Notes: generated by a model not told the origin, from the letters alone. 64,000 bases of DNA from Impatiens glandulifera (GCF_907164915.1 NC_061870.1:25147348-25211347), one strand, 5' to 3'; shown: positions 35,649 to 50,187, counted from the first letter of the stretch. A program made the numbers and translations.

Positions 35649-37439
35649 ATCTTTAAGGTAATGGTTGCGCTTAAACTCAACTCCAGACTTCAGAAGTAGT
35701 TGAATTCCAATTCTGTAGTTTCGCAGTATGTATGCCTTCCCTATCCCTGTCTGCTTTAAATGGCTAATAGGGAAGGAATAATAATCACTTATTCTATAAT
35801 ACCCTTTGTTCATAAATAAAAACAAAATCTATGAGATTAGGAGAAGAAAAACAAAATTATCATGCATTTTTCCTAAAGAGCAATTAAGATTTGCATAGAA
35901 TTATTGGGTTTTTATTGTAACTGTGTTATGTGAATTGTCCTTAAAATAAAGCTAATGACTATATAAGATGATAGAATCACACCAGTAGCCACTTTTGAAG
36001 TTCTTTATCCAAATTGGCCTAGCCATACATTAGACCGAATCTAGTATCTACATAGATATAGAAGTAGTTATCAACAAGGATTTTACAAAGTTGAATAGTT
36101 ATGTTGTTTTCATATTTCAAATATCGAATGATATATTATTTTCAGTTGTTGTCGTGATTTCGCGAAAGAGGAGATGTATAGCATGATCTTAATTGAGAAA
36201 TCCCTTGAACATTAAGGATGGATTGATGATAGCTTGTACACAATGGAAGCTCCAAATGGTGTTTATAGTGCTGATGAATATTAGTGTCAATATCCAAATT
36301 GTCTGGACTAGAATAGTCTAGCTCAATAATAATACTAATGAATATTAGGATTTTTTTTTATAAAATAAAATTGTTTGATGAAAAAATGGGTTATTTGAGA
36401 TTTGTTTAAGATAATTTATTTTTTGTATTAAAATTTAATAAAAATAAATTAAAGTTATTTTAGTATTTTAGTTTATGAATTAAGTGACTATTTTTATAAA
36501 AAATAAAAAAAGAAACCCAAAAATATTTCAGATCAAACGAGGCTCTTAGATTCAATATCCAGCTAGCTTAATAATAATAATAATAATATCTGAATATTTA
36601 GTATCACTATCTCAATAGAGGGGACAGGATAGGAGGATTGTTTGATAGGGTTGCTTGATGTAGGGTTATTCACTCATTTGAGTTAAATTCAATTTTTTAA
36701 ATTTTTTAAAATTCTAAAATATAATTATTTAAAATTTTATAATATATATATATAATACAAAAGTAGTTTAATAAAAAATCATATCAAATAAGTTTAAAAT
36801 ATTTTTGGAGATTTATTTCCCTTAAAATTAAAGATATTTTGTATAGGTAAGCTAGAACATGTCAAAATTAAACCACACATTTTTTTTATTGATAATCAAA
36901 TATTTAAAAATGTTATTTGAGATTGTTTTTAAATAAATTCTATTAATAAAAATGTTACTATTAAATAGCTATTTTGTTATCTAGATTTTTTAAATACCTA
37001 AAAAATTCAAAGAAAAAGAAAAAACCATTTGAAAGTTTTTGTTTGTTTTTATCTTATTTGTATTTTTTTTATAAAAATAGGTGTCACAAAAAATAATTTG
37101 GTTATACTAAATACAATATTTATAATCGATATGTTGATTCTGTAAACAAAATCATAAATAATAAACTCAAAGGTGCACTAAAATTAAATTAAAATATAAG
37201 ACTAAAGAAATTATAAACAAGATATATATCAAAGACAAAACCTTATACCATACTCATAAACAAAAATTAAACTCCCAAAGATTACTAGCAGTCTTGTACA
37301 TTGTTGTAAAACAAACTTCATAACATAATAATAATAAAAGATGGCATCAGTAATACATTGTTCTAATTAAAGTTAACTAATAAAAATAATTAAAATAACT
37401 AGCATGTATCATGTGCATTTGTACGAGTAATAATATAAA
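35649..37439. other. Intergenic, 3' of RER1
   Basis: RER1 3' flank (clear non-coding sequence to ~36350), a short AAT run near 36570, then AT-rich DNA. No gene supported. Confidence 0.65.
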
Positions 37440-37580
37440 AACCGTGAAAAAATATTACGGTAAAATTTTTATGAACGGGTTAACCCACAAATACTCAAGT
37501 ATCCATTTACTCTCACATATATTCAAATTAACCACATCTCTCAACCCGACAATTCGGACATTTTAACAATTAAGTATCAT
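37440..37580 (-). repeat. Dispersed repeat, third copy
   Basis: Read on the minus strand, this stretch (ATGATACTTAATTGTTAAAA, GTCCGAATTGTCGGGTTGAG, TATGTGAGAGTAAATGGATA, TTGTGGGTTAACCC) matches the two tandem copies at 58464 and 58775. Family unknown; probably a fragment of a transposable element. Confidence 0.7.
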
Positions 37581-38628
37581 TATATATATATATATATAAA
37601 AGAACAAAGCAGTAACCTATTAAAAAATCTATCAAAAACCCAATATTAACATCGATCTAAAACAACATGAATCCGAACTCTCTTCAACAATAATCTAAAT
37701 TTATTTTTCAACATCCATAAAAAAAAAAAAAAACTTTGAGTGAAATATCTTGAAATTAATTTCCAGTTATAACAAATAATTTTTCAATATATTGCCTACA
37801 ACATGATGAAAACTTAAAATTCTTTTATGTAGAACCCACTCATTGTCTAGTTAAGCAAACTTTTTAAATCAAATGTGTTTGTAATTATTGAACAAACTTT
37901 TTTAATCATTTTCCTTGAGCTATCATCTTGCAAACTAATTTGTAATAATAATTAAAGTAAACTCTCTTTTAGATGCATCACCATATTTTGAAGCATAAAA
38001 AACAACACTTTTTTTTTTTTCTTACTTTCATTGAAATTAAAAGGAAATTTTTGTATTGAACTTTAAAACATGTTACATTCTTTTTTTTATCTCTTCCACC
38101 ATAGTCACATACAACTCTTTACTTTTAATGCTTATTCTAGTTTACAAACTTCTAAATTTTTTTTAATGCTTATTACTTTATTCTGTTTTTGGTGTTTTCT
38201 CTTTTAAATTGTTTATTTTATGAAATCTTGTTAAAGTTTTTTTTATAATACTTAAAATCTTAACCCATAAAGATTAATATTTAATTTGCTAAAAGTTGAG
38301 TGTATTATATATATGAGTATGTTGTTAACCTAATCATTAGTTTTGTTTTATTTTCTTAAATAAAAAAAAATTGTATATATATTCAGATTAACCAACTAAC
38401 ATAACTTTATTATTATAAGTATATTATTCTTCTAGCCTAACCACAACAAGAGTTGGATATCCCAGCCTCCCTAAAATTCTGGATTCGAGTCAGCAAGTTT
38501 TACGTCTGGTTAAGTGTGTTTGCGATACACAAAAGTGAAGTATCACTTTCCTCATTTGTTCATTTTTTTCATTTTTCTATAGGAGATAGCTGCCTTAATG
38601 GATACATGCCTATATCATCGAAGTTATG
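37581..38628. other. AT-rich intergenic stretch
   Basis: Contains only A/T homopolymers and a short TA run near 37583. The 75-codon open frame at 38453-38680 has no recognisable features and runs into the adjacent inverted-repeat element. Confidence 0.6.
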
Positions 38629-38841
38629 GTGTAAACGAGTCGAGTCGAGCCGATTACCATACTACTCGAACTCGAATTAAATTATAAATACTCGAACACG
38701 AACTCGATCGAGTATAAAAATTTATACTTCAACTCGGCTCGATTACAATTCAAACTACTCGGGCTTGATTTTATAATCAAGCAACTCGAACCCGACTCGG
38801 TCAAACCAAGTTTGAACCGAGCAGCTTGACTCGCTTTACCC
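38629..38841. mobile_element. MITE-like repeat rich in CTCGA motifs
   Basis: About 213 bp. Left end GGTGTAAACGAGTCGAGTCG; reverse complement of right end GGGTAAAGCGAGTCAAGCTG. Interior has many ACTCGAAC/GAACTCG words. GTAAACGAG-CTCGA sequence of this kind is widespread in plant genomes as non-autonomous element debris. No clear target duplication. Confidence 0.5.
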
Positions 38842-39108
38842 TTCGAACTAAACAAAAAGAGAAGCGGGACCCATTTTTCAAACAAAAGTATATTAAACTT
38901 ATTATATCAAACTTTTTTTTTTCAATATTATATAAATATTCAATAAAAACCAAGTTTTCAAATATTAAAATAAACAAATTATTAATACAATCAATTTTAA
39001 CTATTACATAACTCATATAGATATTTATTTAATTTTGGGTAAAAAATTCAAATAATTTGTTGAAGTCTTTAATAAAAATATTTTTTCTTTCTTCTTCTTC
39101 ATCTGTCA

Positions 39109-40716
39109 TCATGAATGTGGTGTGTAATAACCATAAATCCCATAGAAGGTCTGAGCAAAAGTGAGTATAAGCAGAACCACAGCAGCAAGCACGGATACGA
39201 TCGTCCATGGATTTCCAAAATACCGATGTTTCAATATCGCTCTCCACGTATTCCACCGATGATTATAATACTTATTCACCCGCTCCGATAACACCGATAG
39301 ATAACTATTATTCAGATCGAAAACCACCTCTTCACACAACCGATTGAACAGATCCGCCACTTCCGCATCACTCCCCAGCCAATGTTCAATTATCCCGCAG
39401 TAATGCAAATACGCTACATCCTCCGGCGAATCGATCAAATTATCCATGAATATCACGTAAGAAGTTATATCATTACTACAATCCAAATGACATTGTTCGA
39501 ACGCAATTAGGTTTAAGAATAGAGATCTCGTTCCGTCGTGGATTAACAAACGAGGTAATCGAAGTATTCCGTTTTCAAATCTTATATCCCAAAATCTATC
39601 TGTTTTTCGTTTCTTAAACTTGATTCCTGCTTCTCTTAACTCTGTTACGCAGTGGATTAGTTGTTGTCGTCGTTTATCCGCAGCTCGGTTAGTGTGTGAC
39701 CATCGCTTGATCCATGTTCTTGGCTCTGGTTTTGGACCTTTACGGAGAAGACTGCGACGGAATACGTCCAGACAGTGGAGACCTCCTTGATCTGATAATG
39801 GATCGAATGGAATCATCGATTTGTCATTGAATCTTAGAGACGATTCAAGTTTGTTTCTATCGGTTTTTGTCAATGGCTCATCGGTTGGCATTAGGGGATC
39901 GAAGAACCGGATTGCTAACTCCGCTACCAAACCTCTCTGTTCTGGTTGTCTGAATTGAAGGCCGAGAAGTCGGTCAAGGACGAACAGAGGTAACTGATTT
40001 TCCAACATTATCATATCTCGTTGAATCGAATGCATCGATCCACGGATAGCGAAAATCGGATCACTTCTTGAGTAGCCTAATGAGGAGAAACCTTCAGCCA
40101 CGCCACGGAAGAGTTCTAGGATAAAACAACCGTCTAAAACCATCATCTCTATGAATTCATTACTGTTGAGTCCAATCGGCCCTTCGTAGCAGTCGCGTGC
40201 ACGTTCTTCAAGTTCCTTGACGGATTCTAGAAAAAGATTGATATCCTGTTTTGTTCGTTTAAGGATGTGATGAACTGCTCTCCATTTATGACGCTCCATT
40301 GATCGAAGACGCTTCCGGCTATGGTAATACGGCCCTAGGGAGACGATCTGAGGGATGTAACCCTTTTCATCGCCGTTACGTAGGCATTGAGGAATTCTGT
40401 AGACAGTGAGTTTATTCCATGATCCTGCTGAATCTTCTTGGTTGGCTTGATCTAGTTTGTCTTTGATGCTGATGATCCATTCGGATTCAGGTGGAGGTGA
40501 TTTGTGGGTTATCTCAGGTAGATGATGAACATTTTGGAAATCATGATTGATTTGAATCTGAAGTGGATCTGATTGACCGGAGAATTCGATGGATCGGGTG
40601 GTGGTGTTAGTGGGTGTGGGAGAATTGGAGTTCTGAATTCCAGCTTCTACAGTTTCTTTGAGTTTGAGGGTTATCAAATACCAACTCAAAAGATCTTTGT
40701 TGAAGACGGCCACCAT
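39109..40716 (-). CDS. DUF247 (UPF0481) plant membrane protein
   Basis: Intronless, 535 aa from the ATG at 40716 (MVAVFNKDLLSWYL). The N-terminal ~100 residues are Ser/Thr/Pro-rich and low in conservation. DUF247 occupies about 105-500: VYRIPQCLR, YIPQIVSLGPYYH, MERHKWRAVHHIL, MMVLDGCFILELFR, DMIMLENQLPLFVLDRLLGL, LFLNLIAFEQC, and DNLIDSPEDVAYLHYCGIIE. It ends in a single transmembrane helix near the C-terminus (TIVSVLAAVVLLILTFAQTF), as is usual for the family. The biochemical function is unknown; a few grass DUF247 genes are tied to self-incompatibility, which cannot be extended to this copy. Length and motif order are normal and no frame lesion is seen. A 38-bp GC-rich word cluster and the MITE-like repeat lie within 300 bp of its 3' end. 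Confidence 0.95.
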   Translation of the reverse strand: MVAVFNKDLLSWYLITLKLKETVEAGIQNSNSPTPTNTTTRSIEFSGQSDPLQIQINHDFQNVHHLPEITHKSPPPESEWIISIKDKLDQANQEDSAGSWNKLTVYRIPQCLRNGDEKGYIPQIVSLGPYYHSRKRLRSMERHKWRAVHHILKRTKQDINLFLESVKELEERARDCYEGPIGLNSNEFIEMMVLDGCFILELFRGVAEGFSSLGYSRSDPIFAIRGSMHSIQRDMIMLENQLPLFVLDRLLGLQFRQPEQRGLVAELAIRFFDPLMPTDEPLTKTDRNKLESSLRFNDKSMIPFDPLSDQGGLHCLDVFRRSLLRKGPKPEPRTWIKRWSHTNRAADKRRQQLIHCVTELREAGIKFKKRKTDRFWDIRFENGILRLPRLLIHDGTRSLFLNLIAFEQCHLDCSNDITSYVIFMDNLIDSPEDVAYLHYCGIIEHWLGSDAEVADLFNRLCEEVVFDLNNSYLSVLSERVNKYYNHRWNTWRAILKHRYFGNPWTIVSVLAAVVLLILTFAQTFYGIYGYYTPHS

Positions 40717-42288
40717 TTTCAAGGTTCTGTTCTTATCTTTTATCTATTTCTCTCTCTATAAATATGAAATCTTTAGGGTTTTAAATTGGATTAAAGGGGT
40801 TGAAGAATGAAGATCATGTTAAATAATATTTTTCAAAATATTATTTAAATGTTTAAACTTTCTTCTTAAGCATTTACTTATTATAACCTATTTAAATCAA
40901 GTTTAGATTATATATATTTTTTATTCAATTTTTTACCTAAATTGATTTACTTTAATATTACTTTTTATATTAAATATATAAAAAGATTTTTTACTTTTTA
41001 TTTTGATCATTTATAAAAATAATTGTAATTTTGATAAAATTTTACTTTACAACAAAGGTAGAAAAATTATTTAATAGAGTCAAATCCAATCTGTCTTAAG
41101 GAGTCTTAACTGTTTTGTACGTTACTCTTATTTTTTATTTTATTTTTTACTATGCTTTATTTTTCAATTAATTAATAAGATCATTCAAATCTTTTTTTAG
41201 TTACCCATATTCAAATATAATATTTTTTTAATAGAACTATGATTAAATTTAATTTTCAAAGTGTAGCTATACAAAAAAAAAAAAAAAACTAATAGCATTT
41301 GTTTTTATGAGTAATGTTACTTTTGAAAGGAAATATAAGAATGGGTATTGGGTAGGGTAAGATGAAATGTTCTTATATTAAAAGTGTTTTTTATTTGAGT
41401 AAATCTATTAAATAATTTATAATAGCACGTTAGAAATACAAGAACAAATTATATTAATATAGTTGTATGAAGTCTGAAATGTTGATTGAAGTTATGTATT
41501 TAAATAATTGCAGTGTAGTTAAAATACCACTATCATTCCATTACTTTATTAAAATAATGAGCAGACAGGGATTATCTAGGCCATACATGTCTAAGTTCTT
41601 AATTGATTATTTGAGCTATATAAATATTTTAGTTGACAATAATATGTGTATATCTTTGTCTAAACTAACTTTTATAAATTATGAAATTTGTCCAAAAATT
41701 TATCAAATCAAATGTGAAGAATTCTAAGAGATTACCCTCTCAAACTGAAATTTGTGACTATATTATCATTTATAGTTAATCTAATTTGAATTTGATCCAA
41801 AACTGGTGAAACAAATTACTAAATTATTTTTATTTTATTTTTATTTTATTTTTATAAAATTTAACTTTTAAATATAAAAAGAACATTAACATAATTAAAT
41901 AAATTAAAATTCAAATAAACACTTTTTCATCAAACAAAATTAACAATTCATTAAAAAAGCCCTCAAATAACTAACATCAAATAAGCTCTAATTAGAGAAT
42001 ACTCTTCATTTAGAAAGAAAAAAAAAAAAAGAGATGATTTTCCTAAAGTGTGACTAAATCCAATTCAGAAATATACTCAAATATATCTTAAAAGTAAACT
42101 TAACTAGTTATAGACTAATTCATGATTTTATTTATTTATTTCTAGTTTGAATTATATGCATAAATTTTAATTAATATTTTCTATTTAAGTATAACTCATT
42201 TTATTAATCAATTTAATCCAGAAAATTGCAATCAAATGATAAAAACTTCTAGAATATTATTATAAACAAGATCATTTACCATATTAGA
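40717..42288. other. Intergenic, upstream of the DUF247 gene
   Basis: Short CT-rich leader next to the DUF247 ATG (plus-strand CTCTCTCTATAAATATG at ~40750), then AT-rich DNA. An 86-codon open frame at 41467-41727 shows no domain. Nothing else called. Confidence 0.65.
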
Positions 42289-42424
42289 AGCTAAGAAAAC
42301 TCGGTATACAGACTTAAAACAGAGCTAAGAAAACCCGACATCCAGAATTAAAACGCAGCTAAGAAAACCCGACATCCAGAATTAAAACGGAGCTAAGAAA
42401 ACCCGACATCCAGACTTTAACCGG
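42289..42424. repeat. 34-bp tandem repeat, four copies
   Basis: AGCTAAGAAAACCCGACATC plus CAGAATTAAAACGG recurs at 42289, 42323, 42357 and 42391. The outer copies are more diverged than the two central ones. It lies about 480 bp beyond the stop codon of the cysteine protease gene, probably outside its transcript; the 42425-42902 interval after it holds only that gene's 3' flank. Confidence 0.93.
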
Positions 42425-42902
42425 AGTAGAGGTGTATGTAGCCAAATGATAGCATATTCCTTGTTCAAATGTACATATTACAAATTTGGATACACTCTTC
42501 TCCAACCCTATCTCGAATGTCTAATTAGTGTTTTAAATGGGACAATTGTATAATAACTCATTTATCAAAACAAAGATTCAATTCGATTCCAATCTAAACT
42601 CATACAATATGAAACTAAAACAAGAACCCAACCAAAGAAAGGATAGTATAGTAGTATTGATATAAAAAGTGCATCACATCATATTTCCTCATAACAATCC
42701 AACAAGGGATAGTAGAGGTACATACATTTACACACAACAATCATCATCAAAGCTTTAATAGGCAGACAAATATTTAGGCATAGAAGAAATACAACCAAAT
42801 CCTAACATTCATATATATTATCTTATACCCATTAGCAGTCCCGACCCGACCGTCCATTCATAGAACAACACTACTTTTACTACTAATGGTTCCCGATCAA
42901 GT

Positions 42903-44338
<1,436 letters not shown>

Positions 44339-44408
44339 GATTGTTTAGGGTTTAGAGAGGAGGAAATTAGGGCAGATGATGATGATGCAGGGAGGAAGGG
44401 AGGAGAGT

Positions 44409-44417
44409 GTATTTATA
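44409..44417 (-). promoter_or_regulatory. Putative TATA box of the cysteine protease gene
   Basis: Minus strand reads TATAAATAC (within CCCTATAAATACAC), 71 nt upstream of the ATG at 44338. Good match and spacing; function inferred. Confidence 0.6.
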
Positions 44418-45039
44418 GGGAGGGAAAAGTGATTAAAAGATTCAGCTGAGTTGAAGAAGATAAGAGATTATGGGCAAAAGACACGTATCTATAATTGCAT
44501 GGTCTTATTATTATTATTATTATATTTGTTTTTGTATGACTTTGAGGAATCATGTATTAATTCCTGTTCAAATAAGTATGGCCCCAAATCTCAATTTTGA
44601 ATCTCCTTTTTTACTTATATCTTAAACATGTCTAATTATTAAAAAATATTTTTACCCATTTTACTATTTTTATACAATTTAATATATTTTACTAACTTTA
44701 TAAATTTAATTAGTCCTTTGGTTTGGTTGGTTGAATATTCCCATTGTGAAATCAGGACATATATATGCTAGCAAGCAATGGGTATGAATTACGTATACAA
44801 TTTTGGTTTGAAGTTTTTACATGTGCTACGTATTTTTTTTATGGATAATTACATGTGTTAGTCAATCTCAGTTTGTTTAGTTTTTTTTAGCAAGGTTACT
44901 AAAACCTTTATCGTTTATTAATTTTAATTGGAATTTATTATGTATTATAATATATAATTATTTATTATTGACTGGTGTATTCTTATTAATGTAAATATTT
45001 ACTATTAATTTCAAGCAAATAGTAATAGCATTTTTGCAA
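44418..45039. other. Upstream region of the cysteine protease gene
   Basis: AT-rich; a short TTA-triplet run near 44507-44525. Nothing else recognised. Confidence 0.6.
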
Positions 45040-46560
45040 TAAATGATACGACGACTACAATCATTGAAAATTCGACGATTTCTCTTCAACTCGATAGTGC
45101 ATCAAAAAATAATTTGGATGATAACCCTAATATGCAGGTCTATCATATGAGTCACATTAATCTAAACTTTCTAATAATTATTTAAAGACTCGGGCATCAC
45201 CCAATGAATCATAGTAATATTGTACAAAATACTCTAAATATCAGTCACCTTCAACAATGTAAAAGTAAATGAGTTACATATTTAACTTTCTCGTGACACA
45301 TACGACAACGACTAACCCTAATACAACATTTTTTCATTCACATATCATCTGTAATAATTTCACCGTGTATAACGCTCCATCCAAAAAACAAGATTTTGAA
45401 TGAAATTTTTAACTCCCAAAATTTCTCCCAACAAAAATTATATGGAATGATCTTAACGTACAACTTGTAGTAATTAATGCCCCAAATAGAAATTATTCAT
45501 TTCTCGATAACGCATAAAATTTTGTACATATGGAACACTTGTTTGCGTCATACCAAATATAAAACTCTATTATGGGACAAACTCTTATAATATTTAATAT
45601 TCTTCTATATCTAATTCGGTTAGCGAAACTATTAGACTGAGGATCAAACATGTCATTAACTGTGACATTTCTACATATAGTCATGAAACAAGTTCAAGAT
45701 ACGTTGTAGCTAGACTTTTGGCACTACACCAAATGTCGTTACAAAAACTAATCGAAGAGCCATCTCCCCAATGAATCTAGACCACTCACGAACATTTTTC
45801 CACATAGAATAATTTTTTCTTCAAATGTTATACCCGTTAGATAATTAATTAAAAAAACTAATATCTCGAATATCCAAACCACTTTGATCTATTAAACATT
45901 TAACCTTATCTAGATGATAAAATGATGAGTTAGAAGATCCCATAGAAATTTACACCGACACACTTTTGAGACTCGTTTGATATAGTGGTTATTGAAATTT
46001 TTCATGTTTTTTTTCTTCTAAAGAACCATTTTGATTAATTTTTTTTTTAAAAAAAAAATAGTTTTTTATGGTTAAAAGTCAAAAATATCATTTATATAAT
46101 TAAATAAAATGTAATTTTGGTATCTAAATATATAAAATGAGTGATAAGATTGTTAAATTTTGGGATAAAATTCTAGAAAACTTAAAAAACCACTACATCA
46201 AACAAGTCCTTAGGGAGAATGAATCAATACATCATATATGTGAGTATAGATGACAACACATTCTTAATAATAATTAGACGACCTCCTTTTGAAATTATTT
46301 ATTTTTTCATCTAGACAATTTACATTCTATTTTACAATTAATCGGGTCCCAAGAGATCTTAATTAATCGTAATTTAATACTCAACGTCATACCAATATAT
46401 GTTGACGAAAGTCCACAAATTCTGAACCACAACACATTTATCAACCTCATCGTTCTATTATTCAAAACAAAATCTTAAAAAAATATCTAATTTATTAAGA
46501 TTAACTAAAAAACCGAAAATGCACCAAATTATCATAAAATATTTTGTGTTTAAAATTCTT
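45040..46560 (-). mobile_element. LINE (L1-type) fragment, 3' half of reverse transcriptase
   Basis: Minus-strand translation, across stops and shifts, follows the plant LINE order. From ~46330: ISKGGRLIIIKNVLSSILTY, then a segment resembling the FRIP/LPKG block. After an AT-rich insertion (~45980-46200): IDQSGLDIRDISFFN, SMWKNVREWSRFIGEMALRL, then FDPQSNSFANRIRYR. The zinc-binding tail lies at ~45.0-45.4 kb (SCFLDGALYTVKLL, then VCVTRKLN). SKGGRL-LIK-VLSS-P-Y is a hallmark of this reverse transcriptase. Heavily decayed. The last ~370 bp are shared, in inverse orientation, with 9585-9960. Confidence 0.85.
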
Positions 46561-47256
46561 GTACAAATAAACTAAACTTAAATTTATTTTTTATTGAAAT
46601 TTAAATTATTTTTTATTATAAAAAAAAATCAAACAAAATTATTATCATTTCATAATTTTAATAATTATTATTTTCAGGAAAATTAAATAAATATCTATGA
46701 TGGCATAATTAATTATACATTTATTAACTTAGAGATACTATATATTTATTTTATAATTTTAATTTTCTTAAATCTCATTTTTATATTAAAGAAATAAAAA
46801 TATAAATTTTTATTTGCTAATTTCGTCACAAAACTGTGCCAAAAGCGTACTGGAACTGAATCGACATTTGCTCTCATTTCCCCTTCTTATTTAAAATATA
46901 TTTGTGAGAAAAATAGCTTGTTGGGGACTAATTGGATTAAATTAAAATTAACTAATATCTATTCAACATTTTTTTATCAAATTATTTTAATCTTCTAATA
47001 TTAATATACTAAAATACACTTATTTTAAATATTAAATTTTCAGGACAATTTGATTATCTTACCAGATAATTTAAATAAATAGTTTTATAATCTTTCATAG
47101 AACCAATTATCTAATTTAAATTAATTAGTTGAAAATAATAGATCATATAGTAATAGCATAAATTGATTGCTAAAAAGACAAAGTTCAATTCACACATATA
47201 TGATAGTCTCCTTAGTCAGGTACACTAGCCCCAAATATATTATAAAAAAAATGAAT

Positions 47257-47334
<78 letters not shown>

Positions 47335-49575
47335 TATTTTTTTTTCACTTCTATATAGGTTAAATTTGCACTAGTAAAATTGTCATTAACCCAAATTTTA
47401 ATTTTCATTCTCAATAGTTATTATTTTATAAAGCTAATTTTGATATTGGATGTCAATCACACTATTTTTTTTTTAGTTTGTGATCATTGTTAAATATGAA
47501 CTAAATTTTTAAATAAAAAAAAATGCATACAAACTAAACTTATTAGAATAACTTAAAAAAGAATATTATATAAGTGATTAAAGGTCTCAAGTTTGAAATA
47601 CATTAAATAATAATTAGGTCTATCATCTTCTATACTCATAGATGAAAACCATAATGTTCGACATAGTGGAGACCAACAATTTAAAAGTATTAGTCAAGGT
47701 TGGAAATGAAGGAGTTCCTTAAAGTCCATATTACTTTACAATTCTTCTAAAAGTAAACATATTTTGAAATTAAAATCATTTTATTAATATATAATTTTGT
47801 AGTTTAATTTGGTAACTATATTGTTTGTTTCTCAAGTGAAATGTTGTTTTTTTACTTTGAGTTGATTATATAAAAAATACAAAATTACAATTAAATGGAA
47901 ACTCCTTATAAGAGTAATAAACTAATACTTTCAAGGATACATTTTGAGTTGGATTGTTGTGCTATAGTGGTGTATTCAAGGGAATTAGTCGATTTCCTTA
48001 CAAGTAACGGTACTTGGATTCGGGGAGTTATGCAAGTGATATCAGAGCCCACATCCGGTGATAGGAACAAAATGTCACGAGATAACACCTAACATATAGG
48101 ATATAGGAGTGAGGCTAATATATCTATGAACTCGATAACGATTATAATCATTTTTAATTATGTATGAATTATTATTAAAAAATTATAGAGTAGAGTTTGT
48201 AGTGAACCTAGCTTGTTGGTAGATTATAATAATGAAGTTTGTTTAATTTAGAAAGAAAACACGAAAAAGAAAGTAGTAGCTTAATGTTATAAATTCAAAA
48301 TTTAGTAATTAATTAACATTTATAATTGTTAAATAAAATAAATTTAATTAAATCTAGATACTACAGATATGATCATTGTCTAATTCGACGGTCTTCATAT
48401 AACGACCATGTTCTCATCATCGTGAATCCCCATGCCAATGACGGCTGAATTGTTGAAATTCATAACAACAATTCATTCATTGAACATAGACGGATTTGAG
48501 TCTTTTAATTTATGTACTTATATAGAAGAGTCTATATACATATCTAAAATTAAAAACATAATAGAGGATTAAAATTTCGAATTGATAACAATATTTATTT
48601 AAAATAAAAAAGAAAAAGAGAAAAGAAGATGATAATATTATTATAAGATGTCTGGATAAATGTGCCCCAACTGTGAGTCAAGGGGACCCTCCCATCTCGG
48701 AGGTAAGCTTCTCTGACAGGTAGGTACCTTCCTTTTTTTCTTTTTTTCTTTTTTTTTTTCATTTAAACAAAAAGACAACCTATTATACCAGCTATATCTT
48801 CATATCTTACGTACGTCACTCTTCTATATGTTTAATTTTATTTGAATACAATTATATAATATTTTCATTTAAAAAAAAATTAAAAACCATAATTTAATTA
48901 GGTTATTTATCAAAAACTAGCCAAATATAATTCTTACTTCAAACTGAACATACCCATCTTTAATTTTGTTTTCCCAGGCCCCTCTATCATATTAATTACA
49001 TGGATCTTTAAAATGAAAAGAATTAACAAATTATTTAAATTCAACAAGAATATTATTAAAAAAGTAATTTACCCATCTTTCTCCTAAAGGAAAAGGTTAA
49101 TTAATTACGTAATCAATTTGGTTTAATTGGGACCATCATGTACATTTAATGTTAACTTTGGAATGGTTCCTCGATCTGTTCAGAATCAGTTATATAGCCG
49201 TCACCCAATAATCAGATGGTCACGCAGCCATTATTTTTGGTTTTTTTTTTTTTTTTTATCTATTTTCTTATTTTGATCAGTAGATATACACTTAAATATT
49301 TAACTAGGCTCGAACCCAAGATATTAAATTTAAACCTAACAATGCTTACAAAAACTTGGATTAATATAAAAGAGATGTTATTAAAAAGAACAAATAAAAA
49401 AAGAAAAAGACAATTAATAATGAGGTTCAAAGTGGGGGTAAGCCCATGCACATGGAGAGTGGAGCTGCTGCAGGATTTGTTGGTCGGAGAATTGCGGCGG
49501 CGTACCAGTTTTCTGTTTTATTATTCACTAGTGGGAAATCAACTACTCCTGCCATATCTTTATTTTTACTATTTT

Positions 49576-49616
<41 letters not shown>

Positions 49617-50187
49617 TCTCAATATTCATTCATTTATACACACAACTAAAAATATGGTTGAGTTAAAAGATTTATTAATAGAAATTTATGTTACATGCAT
49701 GATGATGATGCATAATTTATTTAATTCCTTCAAATTTGATAATCATCCTTATAGATTGATTTATGTTAGTGGTATTTAAAAGAATAATTATTAGAATAAA
49801 ATATATCTTGAAATGGGTCGGACAAGATTTAATAAATAAATAAAAAATATATTAATATTATTAGGTGAAATCCAAAAGAAAGTGTCATCTACTATTTTGG
49901 TTGAGAGAAGAATTTGGGATATGAAGAAGAATTCAGAGTTCATGAAACTTCCTCATCCCATTCTGTACAGTAATTAATATCTTCTCCATACCAGCTGGGA
50001 CTAGGAAGCCGCCAAGCCGCCAACTTGTAAAAACATATTTCTTTTATATTAAAAATTTTCAGTCCAATCTTAATTTTTTTATGTTAAAATTTAATATATT
50101 TTTATATTGTTTTAAAATTTATTAAAAATATCAAAATTGCAGAGTTCTCGCTCTTCAACATGGTACATAACCCTCAGCCCAGATTAA
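46561..50187. other. AT-rich intergenic stretch
   Basis: No supported gene in 3.6 kb. It contains the (TA)n microsatellite at 47260, a TAA-triplet run at ~49578-49612 within a chance 187-codon open frame (49216-49779), and a T/C tract near 48730-48760. A TGATATCAGAGCCC word at ~48038 resembles a tRNA-Met primer-binding site, but no LTR is visible beside it. Confidence 0.6.
47260..47331. repeat. (TA)n microsatellite
   Basis: About 70 bp of uninterrupted TA dinucleotides; the Ile/Tyr-repeat open frame across it is an artefact. Confidence 0.97.

Noticed and set aside
47895..48092. 65-codon open frame with a TGATATCAGAGCCC word
   Set aside because: The word resembles a tRNA-Met primer-binding site, but I found no LTR pair, purine tract or polyprotein motifs around it.
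48650..48730. GC-richer island considered as a microRNA precursor
   Set aside because: No complementary arm within reach and no known miRNA sequence.
49216..49779. 187-codon plus-strand open frame
   Set aside because: Runs through a T-homopolymer, AT-rich DNA and a TAA-triplet run (poly-Asn), with no domain, no ATG context and no homology I recognise; chance frame.
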